Source: Helicobacter pylori (GTDB lineage: Bacteria; Campylobacterota; Campylobacteria; Campylobacterales; Helicobacteraceae). Taken from it: a stretch of DNA of 64,000 nucleotides. The stretch is from the NCBI RefSeq assembly GCF_001653475.1, contig NZ_CP011487.1, positions 992,001 to 1,056,000 of the forward strand, written 5' to 3'. This document shows, one piece after another, positions 8,333-16,580 of the stretch; position 1 is the stretch's first letter, and each line of letters begins with the position of its first letter. A model generated the notes under the pieces. It did not search any database. It saw only the letters and a list, made by a program, of their open reading frames with translations, and was not told the DNA's origin. Made by a program: the position numbers and the translations under genes.

Positions 8333-8962
8333 TTGAATAGTATTAAAAACCATTTGATGTGTGAAGAAATCAATAAGCGTTTCAATTTGCATCCCAAAGT
8401 GAGAAAGGCTATGGAGAGCATTGAAAGGGAGGTTTTTGTGCCAGCCCCCTTTAAACATTTTGCTTATACTTTAAACGCTCTTTCCATGCAAGCGCAACAA
8501 TACATTTCTTCGCCCCTAACCGTGGCCAAAATGACGCAATATTTAGAAATTGATCAAGTGGATAGCGTGCTAGAAATTGGCTGCGGGAGCGGCTATCAAG
8601 CGGCGGTGCTGTCTCAAATTTTCAGGCGCGTTTTTAGCATTGAAAGGATTGAAAGCTTGTATATAGAAGCGCGTTTGCGCCTTAAAATTCTAGGCTTAAA
8701 CAATGTTCATGTTAAATTCGCTGATGGGAATAAGGGCTGGGATCAATACGCCCCCTATGATAGGATTTTGTTCTCTGCTTGCGCTAAAAATATCCCTCAA
8801 GCGCTTATTGATCAGCTTGAAGAAGGTGGGATATTAGTTGCGCCCATTCAAGAAAATAACGAGCAAGTGATCAAGCGGTTTGTGAAACAAAATGCCACCT
8901 TGCGCGTTGAAAAAGTGTTAGAAAAATGCTTGTTCGTGCCTGTTGTAGATGGGGTGCAATAA
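8333..8962 (+). CDS. pcm: Protein-L-isoaspartate O-methyltransferase
   Basis: Repairs age-damaged isoaspartyl residues by SAM-dependent methylation of their carboxyl group. The 209-residue protein has the family pre-motif [12 protein letters not shown] and the SAM-binding loop [14 protein letters not shown], followed by DRILFSACA. The start is a TTG at 8333, five bases after AAGGGG and nine bases after the nrdB stop. An internal ATG at residue 9 is possible but has no good ribosome site. It sits in an apparent operon nrdB-pcm-lptF/G-truA. Confidence 0.9.
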   Translation: MNSIKNHLMCEEINKRFNLHPKVRKAMESIEREVFVPAPFKHFAYTLNALSMQAQQYISSPLTVAKMTQYLEIDQVDSVLEIGCGSGYQAAVLSQIFRRVFSIERIESLYIEARLRLKILGLNNVHVKFADGNKGWDQYAPYDRILFSACAKNIPQALIDQLEEGGILVAPIQENNEQVIKRFVKQNATLRVEKVLEKCLFVPVVDGVQ

Positions 8963-8972
8963 AGATTAAGGC

Positions 8973-10010
8973 ATGATTAAACACTATCTTTTCATGGCGG
9001 TTTCGCAGGTCTTTTTCTCTTTCTTTTTAGTGCTGTTTTTTATCTCTTCTATCGTGCTATTAATCAGTATTGCAAGCGTAACGCTCGTGATTAAAGTGAG
9101 CTTTTTAGATCTGGTGCAACTCTTTTTGTATTCCTTGCCTGGAACCATTTTTTTTATTTTACCGATCACTTTTTTTGCGGCTTGCGCTTTAGGGCTTTCA
9201 AGACTTAGCTATGACCATGAATTGTTAGTGTTTTTCTCTTTAGGGGTTTCGCCTAAAAAAATGACTAAAGCGTTTGTGCCTTTAAGTTTGTTCGTGAGTG
9301 CGATTCTATTAGTGTTTTCGCTTATTTTAATCCCCACTTCTAAGAGCGCTTATTACGGGTTTTTGCGTCAAAAAAAAGACAAGATTGATATTAACATCAG
9401 AGCGGGTGAATTCGGGCAAAAATTAGGCGATTGGCTCGTGTATGTGGATAAAGCTGAAAACAATTCCTATGATAATTTAGTGCTTTTTTCCAATAAAAGC
9501 CTCTCTCAAGAAAGCTTCATTCTGGCTCAAAAAGGCAATATCAACAATCAAAACGGCGTATTTGAATTGAACTTATACAAAGGGCATGCGTATTTCACTC
9601 AAGGCGATAAAATGCGTAAAGTTGATTTTGAAGAATTGCATTTGCGCAACAAGCTCAAGTCTTTCAATTCTAATGATGCGGCTTATTTGCAAGGTACGGA
9701 TTATTTAGGTTATTGGAAAAAAGCCTTTGGTAAAAACGCTAATAAAAATCAAAAACGCCGTTTTTCTCAAGCGATTTTAGTTTCATTGTTCCCTTTAGCG
9801 AGCGTGTTTTTAATCCCCTTATTTGGCATCGCCAACCCGCGATTCAAAACGAATTGGAGTTATTTTTATGTCCTTGGAGCGGTTGGGGTTTATTTTTTAA
9901 TGGTGCATGTGATTTCTACGGATTTGTTTTTGATGACCTTTTTCTTCCCCTTTATTTGGGCGTTTGTTTCTTATTTTTTGTTCAGAAAATTCATTTTAAA
10001 GCGTTATTAA
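8973..10010 (+). CDS. LptF/LptG (YjgP/YjgQ) family inner-membrane permease
   Basis: Membrane component of the LptB2FG-type ABC transporter that extracts lipopolysaccharide from the inner membrane. In 345 residues there are three N-terminal transmembrane helices (about 5-35, 48-75, 98-122), a periplasmic beta-jellyroll-like region (about 125-250), and three C-terminal helices (about 258-340). Which of LptF or LptG it is cannot be told from sequence alone. The ATG follows 10 bases after the pcm stop, and its TAA is directly followed by the truA ATG. Confidence 0.82.
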   Translation: MIKHYLFMAVSQVFFSFFLVLFFISSIVLLISIASVTLVIKVSFLDLVQLFLYSLPGTIFFILPITFFAACALGLSRLSYDHELLVFFSLGVSPKKMTKAFVPLSLFVSAILLVFSLILIPTSKSAYYGFLRQKKDKIDINIRAGEFGQKLGDWLVYVDKAENNSYDNLVLFSNKSLSQESFILAQKGNINNQNGVFELNLYKGHAYFTQGDKMRKVDFEELHLRNKLKSFNSNDAAYLQGTDYLGYWKKAFGKNANKNQKRRFSQAILVSLFPLASVFLIPLFGIANPRFKTNWSYFYVLGAVGVYFLMVHVISTDLFLMTFFFPFIWAFVSYFLFRKFILKRY

Positions 10011-10739
10011 ATGCGTTGTTTTAAGGCTACTATCGCTTATGATGGGGCGTATTTTTTAGGCTATGCCAAACAGCCTAACAAACTCGGCGTTCAAGATAAG
10101 ATAGAGAGCGCTTTAAATGCGCTAGGGATTAAAAGCGTTGTGATTGCGGCTGGGCGCACGGATAAAGGCGTGCATGCGAACAACCAAACGCTGTCTTTTC
10201 ACGCTCAAAAACACTGGAATGCCGCTAAATTATTTTACTATCTAGCCCCTAAACTCGCCCCGCATATTGTCTTAAAAAAATTAGAAGAAAAAAACTTCCA
10301 TGCGCGTTTTGACGCTCAAGAAAGAGCGTATCGTTACCTTTTGACGAAGGATTTAAAAACGCCTTTTTTAGCGCCTTATATCGCTTGTGGGGATTATGGC
10401 TCACTAGATGCATTAAACACCGCTTTAAAGCAATTCACAGGCAAGCATGATTTTTCCATGTTTAAAAAAGAAGGCGGGGCGACAACCAACCCTAAACGCA
10501 CGATTTTTAACGCTTTTGCTTATAAAACCTTTATCGCAGGGCATGAGTGCGTGGTGTTTAAAATCGTTGGCGATGCGTTTTTACGCTCTAGCGTGCGTTT
10601 GATCATTCAAGCGTGCATCCAATACTCCTTAGAAAAAATCACGCTCGCTGAAATTCAAGCACAAATCCATAACATCAAAGCCACTATAAGAACGCCCGTA
10701 ATGGCTAATGGCTTGTATTTGCACAGGGTGTATTATTGA
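10011..10739 (+). CDS. truA: tRNA pseudouridine synthase A
   Basis: Converts uridines 38-40 in the anticodon arm of tRNAs to pseudouridine. The catalytic aspartate is D51 in AGRTDKGVHA. Other family segments are visible: FHARFDAQERAYRY and FLRSSVRLI. The 242 residues are near the family norm. ATG 10011 starts at the base after the preceding stop, so translation is coupled. Its 3' end overlaps galE (opposite strand) by 7 bases, an unusually tight convergent junction. Confidence 0.95.
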   Translation: MRCFKATIAYDGAYFLGYAKQPNKLGVQDKIESALNALGIKSVVIAAGRTDKGVHANNQTLSFHAQKHWNAAKLFYYLAPKLAPHIVLKKLEEKNFHARFDAQERAYRYLLTKDLKTPFLAPYIACGDYGSLDALNTALKQFTGKHDFSMFKKEGGATTNPKRTIFNAFAYKTFIAGHECVVFKIVGDAFLRSSVRLIIQACIQYSLEKITLAEIQAQIHNIKATIRTPVMANGLYLHRVYY

Positions 10740-11767
10740 AATCTCAAAAGGTGTTCTTCCCAATCTAGAGCGCTTTTGATAATGGTGTCTAGGTTGTTAT
10801 AAAGGGGTTTGAAATGGGTGTTTTGTAAGATTTTAGCGTTATTGGCAATAAGGCTTGCTGGATCGCCCTGCCGTTTGTCTAAAATTTCCACTAAAAAATC
10901 GTTGTTTGAGATTTCCTTAACCTTGTTAATCACTTCTTTCACGCTATGGCCTTGATTGTAGCCGACATTATAGATCTCGCTCTTATTTTTTTCTAAAAGG
11001 GTTTGATAGCTCGCTAAATGCGCGTTAGCCAAATCATCTACATGGATATAGTCCCTAATGCAAGTGCCATCTCTTGTGGGGTAGTTAGTGCCAAAAATCC
11101 CCATTTTTTTCCTTTTTCCTACTGCGCATTCGCATGCGATTTTGATTAAATGCGTGGCGTTGAGCGTGCGCTGGCCCAGCGTGTAAGGGGTGGAATAATC
11201 ATTACGCATGCATGCCCCAGCCACATTGAAATAGCGCAAAATAACGCATTTAAAATCCGCTATTTTAGAAGTGTCTGACAAAATCCTTTCGCTCATCATT
11301 TTAGACGCTCCATAAGGATTAATGGGGTTTAAGGGGCTTTCTTCATTCAAACTTGAATCAGACTCGCCATAAACCACGGCCGTAGAAGAAAAAATAAAAC
11401 GCTTGATTGCATGCTTTAAACAAAGTTTGACAAACTCTAAAGTGTTGAGCGTGTTGTTGGTGTAGTATTCTAAAGGCAAGCGCGTGGATTCTTCTACTGA
11501 GATTTTAGCCCCAAAGTGCAAGATGGCTTCAATGGGATCTTTTAATTGCTGCTTATTCAAAAATGCGTCCAATTTTTGCGTTTCATTCAAATTGGCTTGA
11601 ACAAACACAACCCTATTAGGGTAGTAATGCTCTAACGCTTTGAGATGTTCTAAAAAACCGGTGCTGAGATCATCTACAATAACGATGTTTTCTTTGGTTT
11701 TTTCTAAAAACGCCCTTGCGGTATGCGAGCCTATATACCCGCACGCCCCTGTGAATAATAATGCCAT
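10733..11767 (-). CDS. galE: UDP-glucose 4-epimerase
   Basis: Interconverts UDP-glucose and UDP-galactose, supplying galactose for LPS O-chain (Lewis antigen) synthesis. In 344 residues the NAD-binding loop TGACGYIGSH lies at 6-15, with the SDR catalytic pair Y152/K156 in PYGASK and the partner Ser/Thr in FSSTAVVYG near 128-130. I start it at ATG 11767 with AAGGGG 5 bases upstream, because an extended -10 promoter at 11801-11809 lies inside the longer open frame. The C-terminus overlaps truA. Confidence 0.95.
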   Translation of the reverse strand: MALLFTGACGYIGSHTARAFLEKTKENIVIVDDLSTGFLEHLKALEHYYPNRVVFVQANLNETQKLDAFLNKQQLKDPIEAILHFGAKISVEESTRLPLEYYTNNTLNTLEFVKLCLKHAIKRFIFSSTAVVYGESDSSLNEESPLNPINPYGASKMMSERILSDTSKIADFKCVILRYFNVAGACMRNDYSTPYTLGQRTLNATHLIKIACECAVGKRKKMGIFGTNYPTRDGTCIRDYIHVDDLANAHLASYQTLLEKNKSEIYNVGYNQGHSVKEVINKVKEISNNDFLVEILDKRQGDPASLIANNAKILQNTHFKPLYNNLDTIIKSALDWEEHLLRFQ

Positions 11768-11800
11768 AAAACCCCTTTTGAAATGAAAAAATAACGAGTT

Positions 11801-11809
11801 ATTATAACA
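11801..11809 (-). promoter_or_regulatory. Extended -10 promoter of galE
   Basis: Minus strand reads TGTTATAAT, a perfect TGnTATAAT. Expected transcription start near 11794, a leader of about 27 bases. It decides the galE start codon by excluding the upstream in-frame extension. Confidence 0.6.
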
Positions 11810-11855
11810 TCTTAATCCCATTTATTATTTAAGGATTTTTTAAGAAATTTTAACC

Positions 11856-11861
11856 TATAAT
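11856..11861 (+). promoter_or_regulatory. -10 box of the tRNA-Ile/tRNA-Ala unit
   Basis: TATAAT 27 bases before the first base of tRNA-Ile. It would start transcription near 11868 and give a short 5' leader. A single promoter probably serves both tRNAs, which lie 15 bases apart. Confidence 0.55.
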
Positions 11862-11888
11862 CCTATCTTTAGTTTTGATGAATTTTAA

Positions 11889-11965
<77 letters not shown>

Positions 11966-11980
11966 TTTTTTACAATCTTT

Positions 11981-12056
11981 GGGGAATTAGCTCAGCTGGG
12001 AGAGCGCCTGCTTTGCACGCAGGAGGTCAGCGGTTCGATCCCGCTATTCTCCACCA
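11981..12056 (+). tRNA. tRNA-Ala (anticodon UGC)
   Basis: Acceptor GGGGAAT/ATTCTCC (one wobble pair), D-arm AGCTCAGCTGGGAGAGC, anticodon stem CCTGC/GCAGG around loop TTTGCAC with anticodon TGC, T-arm GCGGTTCGATCCCGC, encoded ACCA. It lies fifteen bases after tRNA-Ile and is likely cotranscribed. The Ile-Ala pair keeps the order seen in rRNA spacers of other bacteria, although no rRNA is here. Confidence 0.97.
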
Positions 12057-12488
12057 TTGTTTTTCTCCTTAAATTTTTTCTTTTTGTCAATCATGCTTGG
12101 TTGGGAAAATCCTAAACGATTGGATCGTCCCTGTTTAACGCCACAAATCTTTTAACTTAAAAACGCCTTGATGGAAGATTGAATTAAATTGAGATTTTTT
12201 GTTTACTTTGTTCTTTAAATTGCGCAAAATCTCTTTTGTTCTATAACTTTCTGCCTTTCTGCCTTTATTGGCTCACATTTGCTCTAAAGGGCTTCATGTG
12301 CTGCTAAGCTTTACGCCGTTATTGAGTTTTTCAATGATTGTAAGCGTGTTGTGGGAAAATTGTGGGTTTTTAGTGCTTGATTCTTTATCAGCTCAATTCA
12401 AGCCTTTCGTTAAGGCTTAAAAAATGTTAGAAACCCTTACAAAACAAGCTAATATATTCCATTCAATTTGCTTCAAGGACAAACAAAC
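12057..12488. other. Gene-poor region with a hydrophobic open-frame remnant at 12247-12420 (+)
   Basis: Between tRNA-Ala and the AsmA-like gene. From 12247 to the TAA at 12418-12420 the plus strand is open for 57 codons with a strongly hydrophobic, Leu-rich composition (for example LSFTPLLSFSMIVSVLW) but no ATG until mid-frame and no ribosome site. It may be the tail of a decayed membrane protein or a chance frame. The rest shows nothing I recognise. Confidence 0.3.
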
Positions 12489-14024
12489 ATGAAAAAACTT
12501 CTTTATACCATACTTGCGCTTCTTTTAATCGGCCTTTTAACAACCTATCTCATCCTTTTTACAGAATGGGGAAACAAAATCGTCGCTTCGTATATAGAGA
12601 AAAAAATCAACCCGAACGAGCGCTACTTGAGCGTTAAAACCTTTAAATTGAGATTCAACTCTTTGGATTTTAAAGCTCAAGCCAACGATGATTCTACGCT
12701 CATTCTTAAGGGGGATTTTTCACTTTTAAAGCAAAGCGTGGATTTGAATTACCATATAGATATTAAAAATTTACGCTCTTTCAAAGAATGGATACCCTAC
12801 CCTTTAAGGGGGGCTATTGTCACTTCTGGGAATATCAAAGGACCTAGAAAAGCCCTTGTGATTCAAGGCGTCTCTAATGTGGCTCAATCCCACACTGCCT
12901 ACAACGCCCTTTTAGATGATTTCAAGCTTTCTCGCTTAAGCCTGAACGCAAAAGACGCTAGTTTAGAAGATTTGCTTTATTTATTCAACCGCCCCGCTTA
13001 TGCGAACGCAAGAGTGTCCTTACAAGCGGGTTTTAACTCTCTAAAGCCTTTAGAAGGGCATTTGCTTCTAACAGCCAATAACGCTTTAATCAATAACGCC
13101 CTAATCAATCAAATTTTTCATTTAAACCTTAAAGACACGCTTGTTTTCAACCTCTCGCACTCAAGTGGCTTTAAAGAGAACAAAGCCATCAGCGATACCA
13201 CCTTGACTAGCCCTTTAGCCAATTTTACAGCTCTAAAAAGCGAATACCTTTTCTCTGCTTTAAAACTCAACGCCCCCTACACTTTAGAAATACCCAATCT
13301 AGCCAAACTCCAAAACATTATCAACCACCCCTTAAAAGGGAGTTTGACTCTAAAGGGCGCTATAGAGCAAAGCCCCAAACTTTTAAAAGTCAGCGGCCAT
13401 TCAAATTTATTCGACGGCACGCTGGATTTCACACTTTTAAATAAAGATTTGAAAGCCCGTTTTTCCAATATTTCCACTTTAAAAGCCTTAGATTTATTCA
13501 ATTACCCTAAGTTTTTCCAATCCGTTGCAGACGCTAATTTGGATTATGACCTTAGTGCTAAGCAAGGCGCATTGAAAGCCCGCCTAAAAAACGCAAGATT
13601 CCTCAAAAATTCGTTCAGCGATTTCCTCTACTCCATTTCTAAATTTGATATTACTAAAGAAATTTATAACGATGTCAATCTGACAAGCCAGATCAACCAG
13701 CAACGCCTGCTCTCTGATCTCAGCATGAAAAGCCCCAAAACCCAATTGAAAATCCATAACGGCTTATTGGATTTAAACACCAAGCAAATGGACATGCTCA
13801 TGGATGCAGAAATTTTAAAATTCATTTTTAAAATGAAACTTCAAGGCAACATGCACCAGCCAAAATTTTCCCTCATTTTAAACGAAAAAGCCATCCAACA
13901 AAACCTGCAACAAGGCTTGAAAGAAATCTTAAAAAACGACACCCTTAAAAAAGGTTTAGACCATTTGCTTAAAGATGATAAGCTCAAAGAAAAGGTTGAA
14001 AAAGGGCTTAAGGGGCTTTTTTAA
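12489..14024 (+). CDS. AsmA-like envelope protein (single N-terminal membrane anchor)
   Basis: The 511-residue protein has one N-terminal transmembrane segment (about 2-25, KKLLYTILALLLIGLLTTYL) followed by a long, beta-rich, low-complexity periplasmic portion and a charged helical tail (QNLQQGLKEILKNDTLKKGL). The architecture recalls AsmA/DUF748-type proteins thought to handle lipids or outer-membrane assembly, but identity is too weak to name it. AAGGA lies about 9 bases before ATG 12489; an in-frame TTG upstream at 12468 is unlikely. It corresponds by order to HP0358. The next gene follows after 20 bases. Confidence 0.75.
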   Translation: MKKLLYTILALLLIGLLTTYLILFTEWGNKIVASYIEKKINPNERYLSVKTFKLRFNSLDFKAQANDDSTLILKGDFSLLKQSVDLNYHIDIKNLRSFKEWIPYPLRGAIVTSGNIKGPRKALVIQGVSNVAQSHTAYNALLDDFKLSRLSLNAKDASLEDLLYLFNRPAYANARVSLQAGFNSLKPLEGHLLLTANNALINNALINQIFHLNLKDTLVFNLSHSSGFKENKAISDTTLTSPLANFTALKSEYLFSALKLNAPYTLEIPNLAKLQNIINHPLKGSLTLKGAIEQSPKLLKVSGHSNLFDGTLDFTLLNKDLKARFSNISTLKALDLFNYPKFFQSVADANLDYDLSAKQGALKARLKNARFLKNSFSDFLYSISKFDITKEIYNDVNLTSQINQQRLLSDLSMKSPKTQLKIHNGLLDLNTKQMDMLMDAEILKFIFKMKLQGNMHQPKFSLILNEKAIQQNLQQGLKEILKNDTLKKGLDHLLKDDKLKEKVEKGLKGLF

Positions 14025-14044
14025 CCCTATTTTAAAGGATAGAA

Positions 14045-14797
14045 ATGGCACACATTTTAGTTAGCGGGGCGACTTCAGGGTTTGGGCTAGAAACCGCTAA
14101 AGCGTTTTTACAAAAAAACCATGTGGTTTTTGGCACAGGGAGGCGAAAAGAGAATTTACAAAAATTGCAACTCGCTTATCCCAAGCATTTCATTCCCTTG
14201 TGTTTTGATCTTAAAAACAAGCTTGAAACTAAGCGAGCGATAGAGACTATTTTTTCCATGACAAATCGCATTGACGCTTTAATCAATAACGCCGGCTTGG
14301 CGCTAGGCTTAAACAAGGCTTATGAATGCGAGCTAGACGACTGGGAAATCATGATAGACACGAATATCAAGGGGTTGTTGTATCTCACTCGTTTGATCTT
14401 GCCCTCTATGATAGAGCATAACCAAGGGACTATCATCAATCTTGGCTCTATCGCTGGCACTTACGCCTATCCTGGAGGGAATGTCTATGGAGCGAGCAAG
14501 GCGTTTGTGAAACAATTTTCTTTAAATTTGCGAGCGGATCTAGCCGGCACTAACATTAGAGTGAGTAATGTTGAACCCGGTTTGTGCGGCGAAACCGAAT
14601 TTAGCATGGTGCGCTTTAAGGGCGATAAAATAAAAGCCCAATCCGTCTATGAAAACACCATTTACCTCAAACCACAAGATATTGCTAACATCGTGCTATG
14701 GATTTATGAACAACCCTTGCATGTCAATATCAACCGCATAGAAATCATGCCCACAAGCCAAACTTTCGCTCCCCTACCTACCCATAAAAACCCTTAA
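14045..14797 (+). CDS. Short-chain dehydrogenase/reductase
   Basis: NAD(P)-dependent oxidoreductase of the classical SDR type. In 250 residues the cofactor loop GATSGFGLETA lies at 8-18, NNAG near 80, the catalytic Ser in INLGSIAGTYA, and Y-x3-K in YGASK near 154-158. The basic pair in GTGRRKENL after the second strand suggests NADP(H). It most resembles the YdfG group (3-hydroxy acid or serine dehydrogenases); the substrate is unknown. AAGGAT precedes the ATG. A hairpin overlaps its stop codon. Confidence 0.88.
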   Translation: MAHILVSGATSGFGLETAKAFLQKNHVVFGTGRRKENLQKLQLAYPKHFIPLCFDLKNKLETKRAIETIFSMTNRIDALINNAGLALGLNKAYECELDDWEIMIDTNIKGLLYLTRLILPSMIEHNQGTIINLGSIAGTYAYPGGNVYGASKAFVKQFSLNLRADLAGTNIRVSNVEPGLCGETEFSMVRFKGDKIKAQSVYENTIYLKPQDIANIVLWIYEQPLHVNINRIEIMPTSQTFAPLPTHKNP

Positions 14798-14805
14798 GGG
14801 GTTTT
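14787..14805 (+). terminator. Hairpin at the end of the SDR gene
   Basis: AAAACCC and GGGTTTT form a 7-bp stem with a 5-base loop containing the TAA stop, ending in four T residues. It is short and AT-rich but well placed for termination before the rearrangement boundary. Confidence 0.45.
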
Positions 14806-14886
14806 AAGAATAAATTCAAACTTTAACAACTTTTTAACTTATCTTCAAGAAAAGGGATTTTGGTTACTTTATTTTAGGCTCATTGT

Positions 14887-14930
14887 CTTAAGAGAATAGG
14901 AAGTATTTTGAAACAATCCTCCCTAAAATT
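14887..14930. repeat. Dispersed palindrome-like element, degenerate copy
   Basis: CTTAAGAGAATAGG followed by AAGTATTTTGAAACAATC and CTCCCTAAAA resembles the better preserved element at 39917-39961. The central GTATTTTGAAA is identical in both. This copy has lost most of its terminal inverted repeat. It lies in the otherwise empty joint between the HP0357-like and HP1098-like genes. Confidence 0.45.
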
Positions 14931-14986
14931 CCCCTAATCCCCCAAAAGAACGCTTTTTAAAGCCGTTTAATCAAGCCTTATTCAAA

Positions 14987-15859
14987 CTAAACTTTGATCT
15001 TAAGCTGCTTGAGAATATCGCATGCCCCTTTAGCACCTAATTTACAGCCTTTTTTAAAGTTCTCTATGGCTTGTTTTTCATTCCTTGTTACGCCTTCGCC
15101 ATTGTATTGCATGGCCCCTAAGTTGAAACACCCTCCGCCATTTTCCAATTCGCATGCTTTAGAATAACGAGCGATAGCCTCTTTAAAATTCTTCGCCACG
15201 CCATCGCCATGATGATACATATTCCCTGCGTTAAAGCACCCCGGGCTGTCTTTCAAACCGCAAGCCTTGTCATACGAAGCGAGCGCTTTTTTCAAATCTT
15301 TAGGCGTGCCTCTGCCTTCATCATACAAGCTCCCTAATATCGTGCAACCATCGCCATCGTTTAAATCGCAAGCTTTAGCAAAATATTCCACCGATTTTTT
15401 AAAATCCCTAGTTACCACTTTACCATCATGATAAATCCCCCCTAAGCTCGCACACCCTTCAGCGTATTTCAAATCGCACGCTTTAGAATAGTATTGTAGG
15501 GCTTTATTGGTGTTTTGGGACACGCCCTGCCCGCTGTAATATAAATTCCCTAATAGATGACACCCATTGCTGTAATTCAAATCGCAAGCTTTAGCGTAAA
15601 ATGAAGCGGCTTTTTTCAAGTTCTTTTCCACTCCTTGCCCTTGATAATAAAGCACCCCTAAATTAAAACACCCGCTATTTTCTTTCAAATCGCAAGCTTT
15701 TTCAAAATATTTCTTAGCTTGAGTGAAATCTTGCTCTTTGTAACTCTTTGTGCCCAAACCCACAAGCTCTTTAGGGTCTTGCTCTGCCATTAGCCCCCCT
15801 AAACACAACGCGCCCAAGCACAAAACCCTAAAAAGGGACTTTTTGACATTTCCTAACAT
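14987..15859 (-). CDS. hcpC: Helicobacter cysteine-rich protein with Sel1-like repeats
   Basis: Secreted Sel1-repeat protein, 290 residues. It has a signal peptide ([25 protein letters not shown]) and then an array of about seven 36-residue helix-turn-helix repeats. Most end in a GCxxLG or ACDL pattern whose paired cysteines form one disulfide per repeat. Family members are released, recognised by host antibodies, and some bind beta-lactams. Start at ATG 15859 with AAGGAGA 7 bases upstream; a longer in-frame start at 15910 lies upstream of the -10 box. It corresponds to HcpC (HP1098). A related, less cysteine-rich paralogue is at 34640-35410. Confidence 0.93.
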   Translation of the reverse strand: MLGNVKKSLFRVLCLGALCLGGLMAEQDPKELVGLGTKSYKEQDFTQAKKYFEKACDLKENSGCFNLGVLYYQGQGVEKNLKKAASFYAKACDLNYSNGCHLLGNLYYSGQGVSQNTNKALQYYSKACDLKYAEGCASLGGIYHDGKVVTRDFKKSVEYFAKACDLNDGDGCTILGSLYDEGRGTPKDLKKALASYDKACGLKDSPGCFNAGNMYHHGDGVAKNFKEAIARYSKACELENGGGCFNLGAMQYNGEGVTRNEKQAIENFKKGCKLGAKGACDILKQLKIKV

Positions 15860-15884
15860 GATGTATCTCCTTATTAAAAATTTT

Positions 15885-15890
15885 ATTATA
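15885..15890 (-). promoter_or_regulatory. -10 box of hcpC
   Basis: TATAAT on the minus strand, 26 bases upstream of the hcpC ATG. The predicted start near 15878 leaves a leader of about 20 bases holding only the ribosome site. Confidence 0.5.
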
Positions 15891-15928
15891 GTGTTATTAA
15901 GCAAATACAAAATGCCATGATCTCTTTG

Positions 15929-16555
15929 TTATCTTAAAGCTAACGCTCGCTTGCAAATTTCTGTGATTTTATCCCACTCTTTGTTTTGAATCAAATTTTT
16001 AGGGGTAAGCCAGCTCCCCCCCACGCACAAAACATTTTCTAAATCCAAATAAGAACGCATGTTATCCACGCTAATCCCCCCAGTAGGGCAAAATTTCACC
16101 CCTTTAAAAGGACCATTAAAAGCGTTTAAAAGCTTAACGCCCCCGCAATACTCTGCCGGGAAAAATTTTAAAGCGCTATAGCCCAATTCTAAGGCTTGCA
16201 TGACTTCACTGCTACTAGAAACCCCAGGTATTAAAGGCATGTTTTTTTTCTTTGCGTATTCTAAAAGCTTTATTGTAAGACCCGGACTAATCAAAAACTC
16301 TGCCCCCCTATTTTGAGCTTGCTCTAATTGAGTGGGATTTAGGATCGTGCCAGCACCCACACGCATTTTTGGCACATTCTTAGCGATAAGCTCTATGGCC
16401 TCTAAAGCACAGTTGGAGCGCAAAGTCACTTCTATGATTTGAATACCCCCCTCTATCAGGCTTTGTGCTAAAGGCACAGCGTCTTTTATATTCTCAACCA
16501 CCACCACAGGGACAATGGGGCTAATTTGTAAAATCTCTATTATTTTATCTTTCAT
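15929..16555 (-). CDS. eda: 2-keto-3-deoxy-6-phosphogluconate aldolase
   Basis: Splits KDPG into pyruvate and glyceraldehyde 3-phosphate, the last step of the Entner-Doudoroff route. In 208 residues of TIM-barrel class I aldolase, the Schiff-base lysine lies in SALKFFPAE and the catalytic glutamate in IIEVTLRS. The phosphate loop is PTGGIS. AAGGAG precedes ATG 16555. It lies 25 bases after edd on the same strand, so the two are cotranscribed. Confidence 0.96.
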   Translation of the reverse strand: MKDKIIEILQISPIVPVVVVENIKDAVPLAQSLIEGGIQIIEVTLRSNCALEAIELIAKNVPKMRVGAGTILNPTQLEQAQNRGAEFLISPGLTIKLLEYAKKKNMPLIPGVSSSSEVMQALELGYSALKFFPAEYCGGVKLLNAFNGPFKGVKFCPTGGISVDNMRSYLDLENVLCVGGSWLTPKNLIQNKEWDKITEICKRALALR

Positions 16556-16580
16556 TTTATCTCCTTTATATTTTTATACC

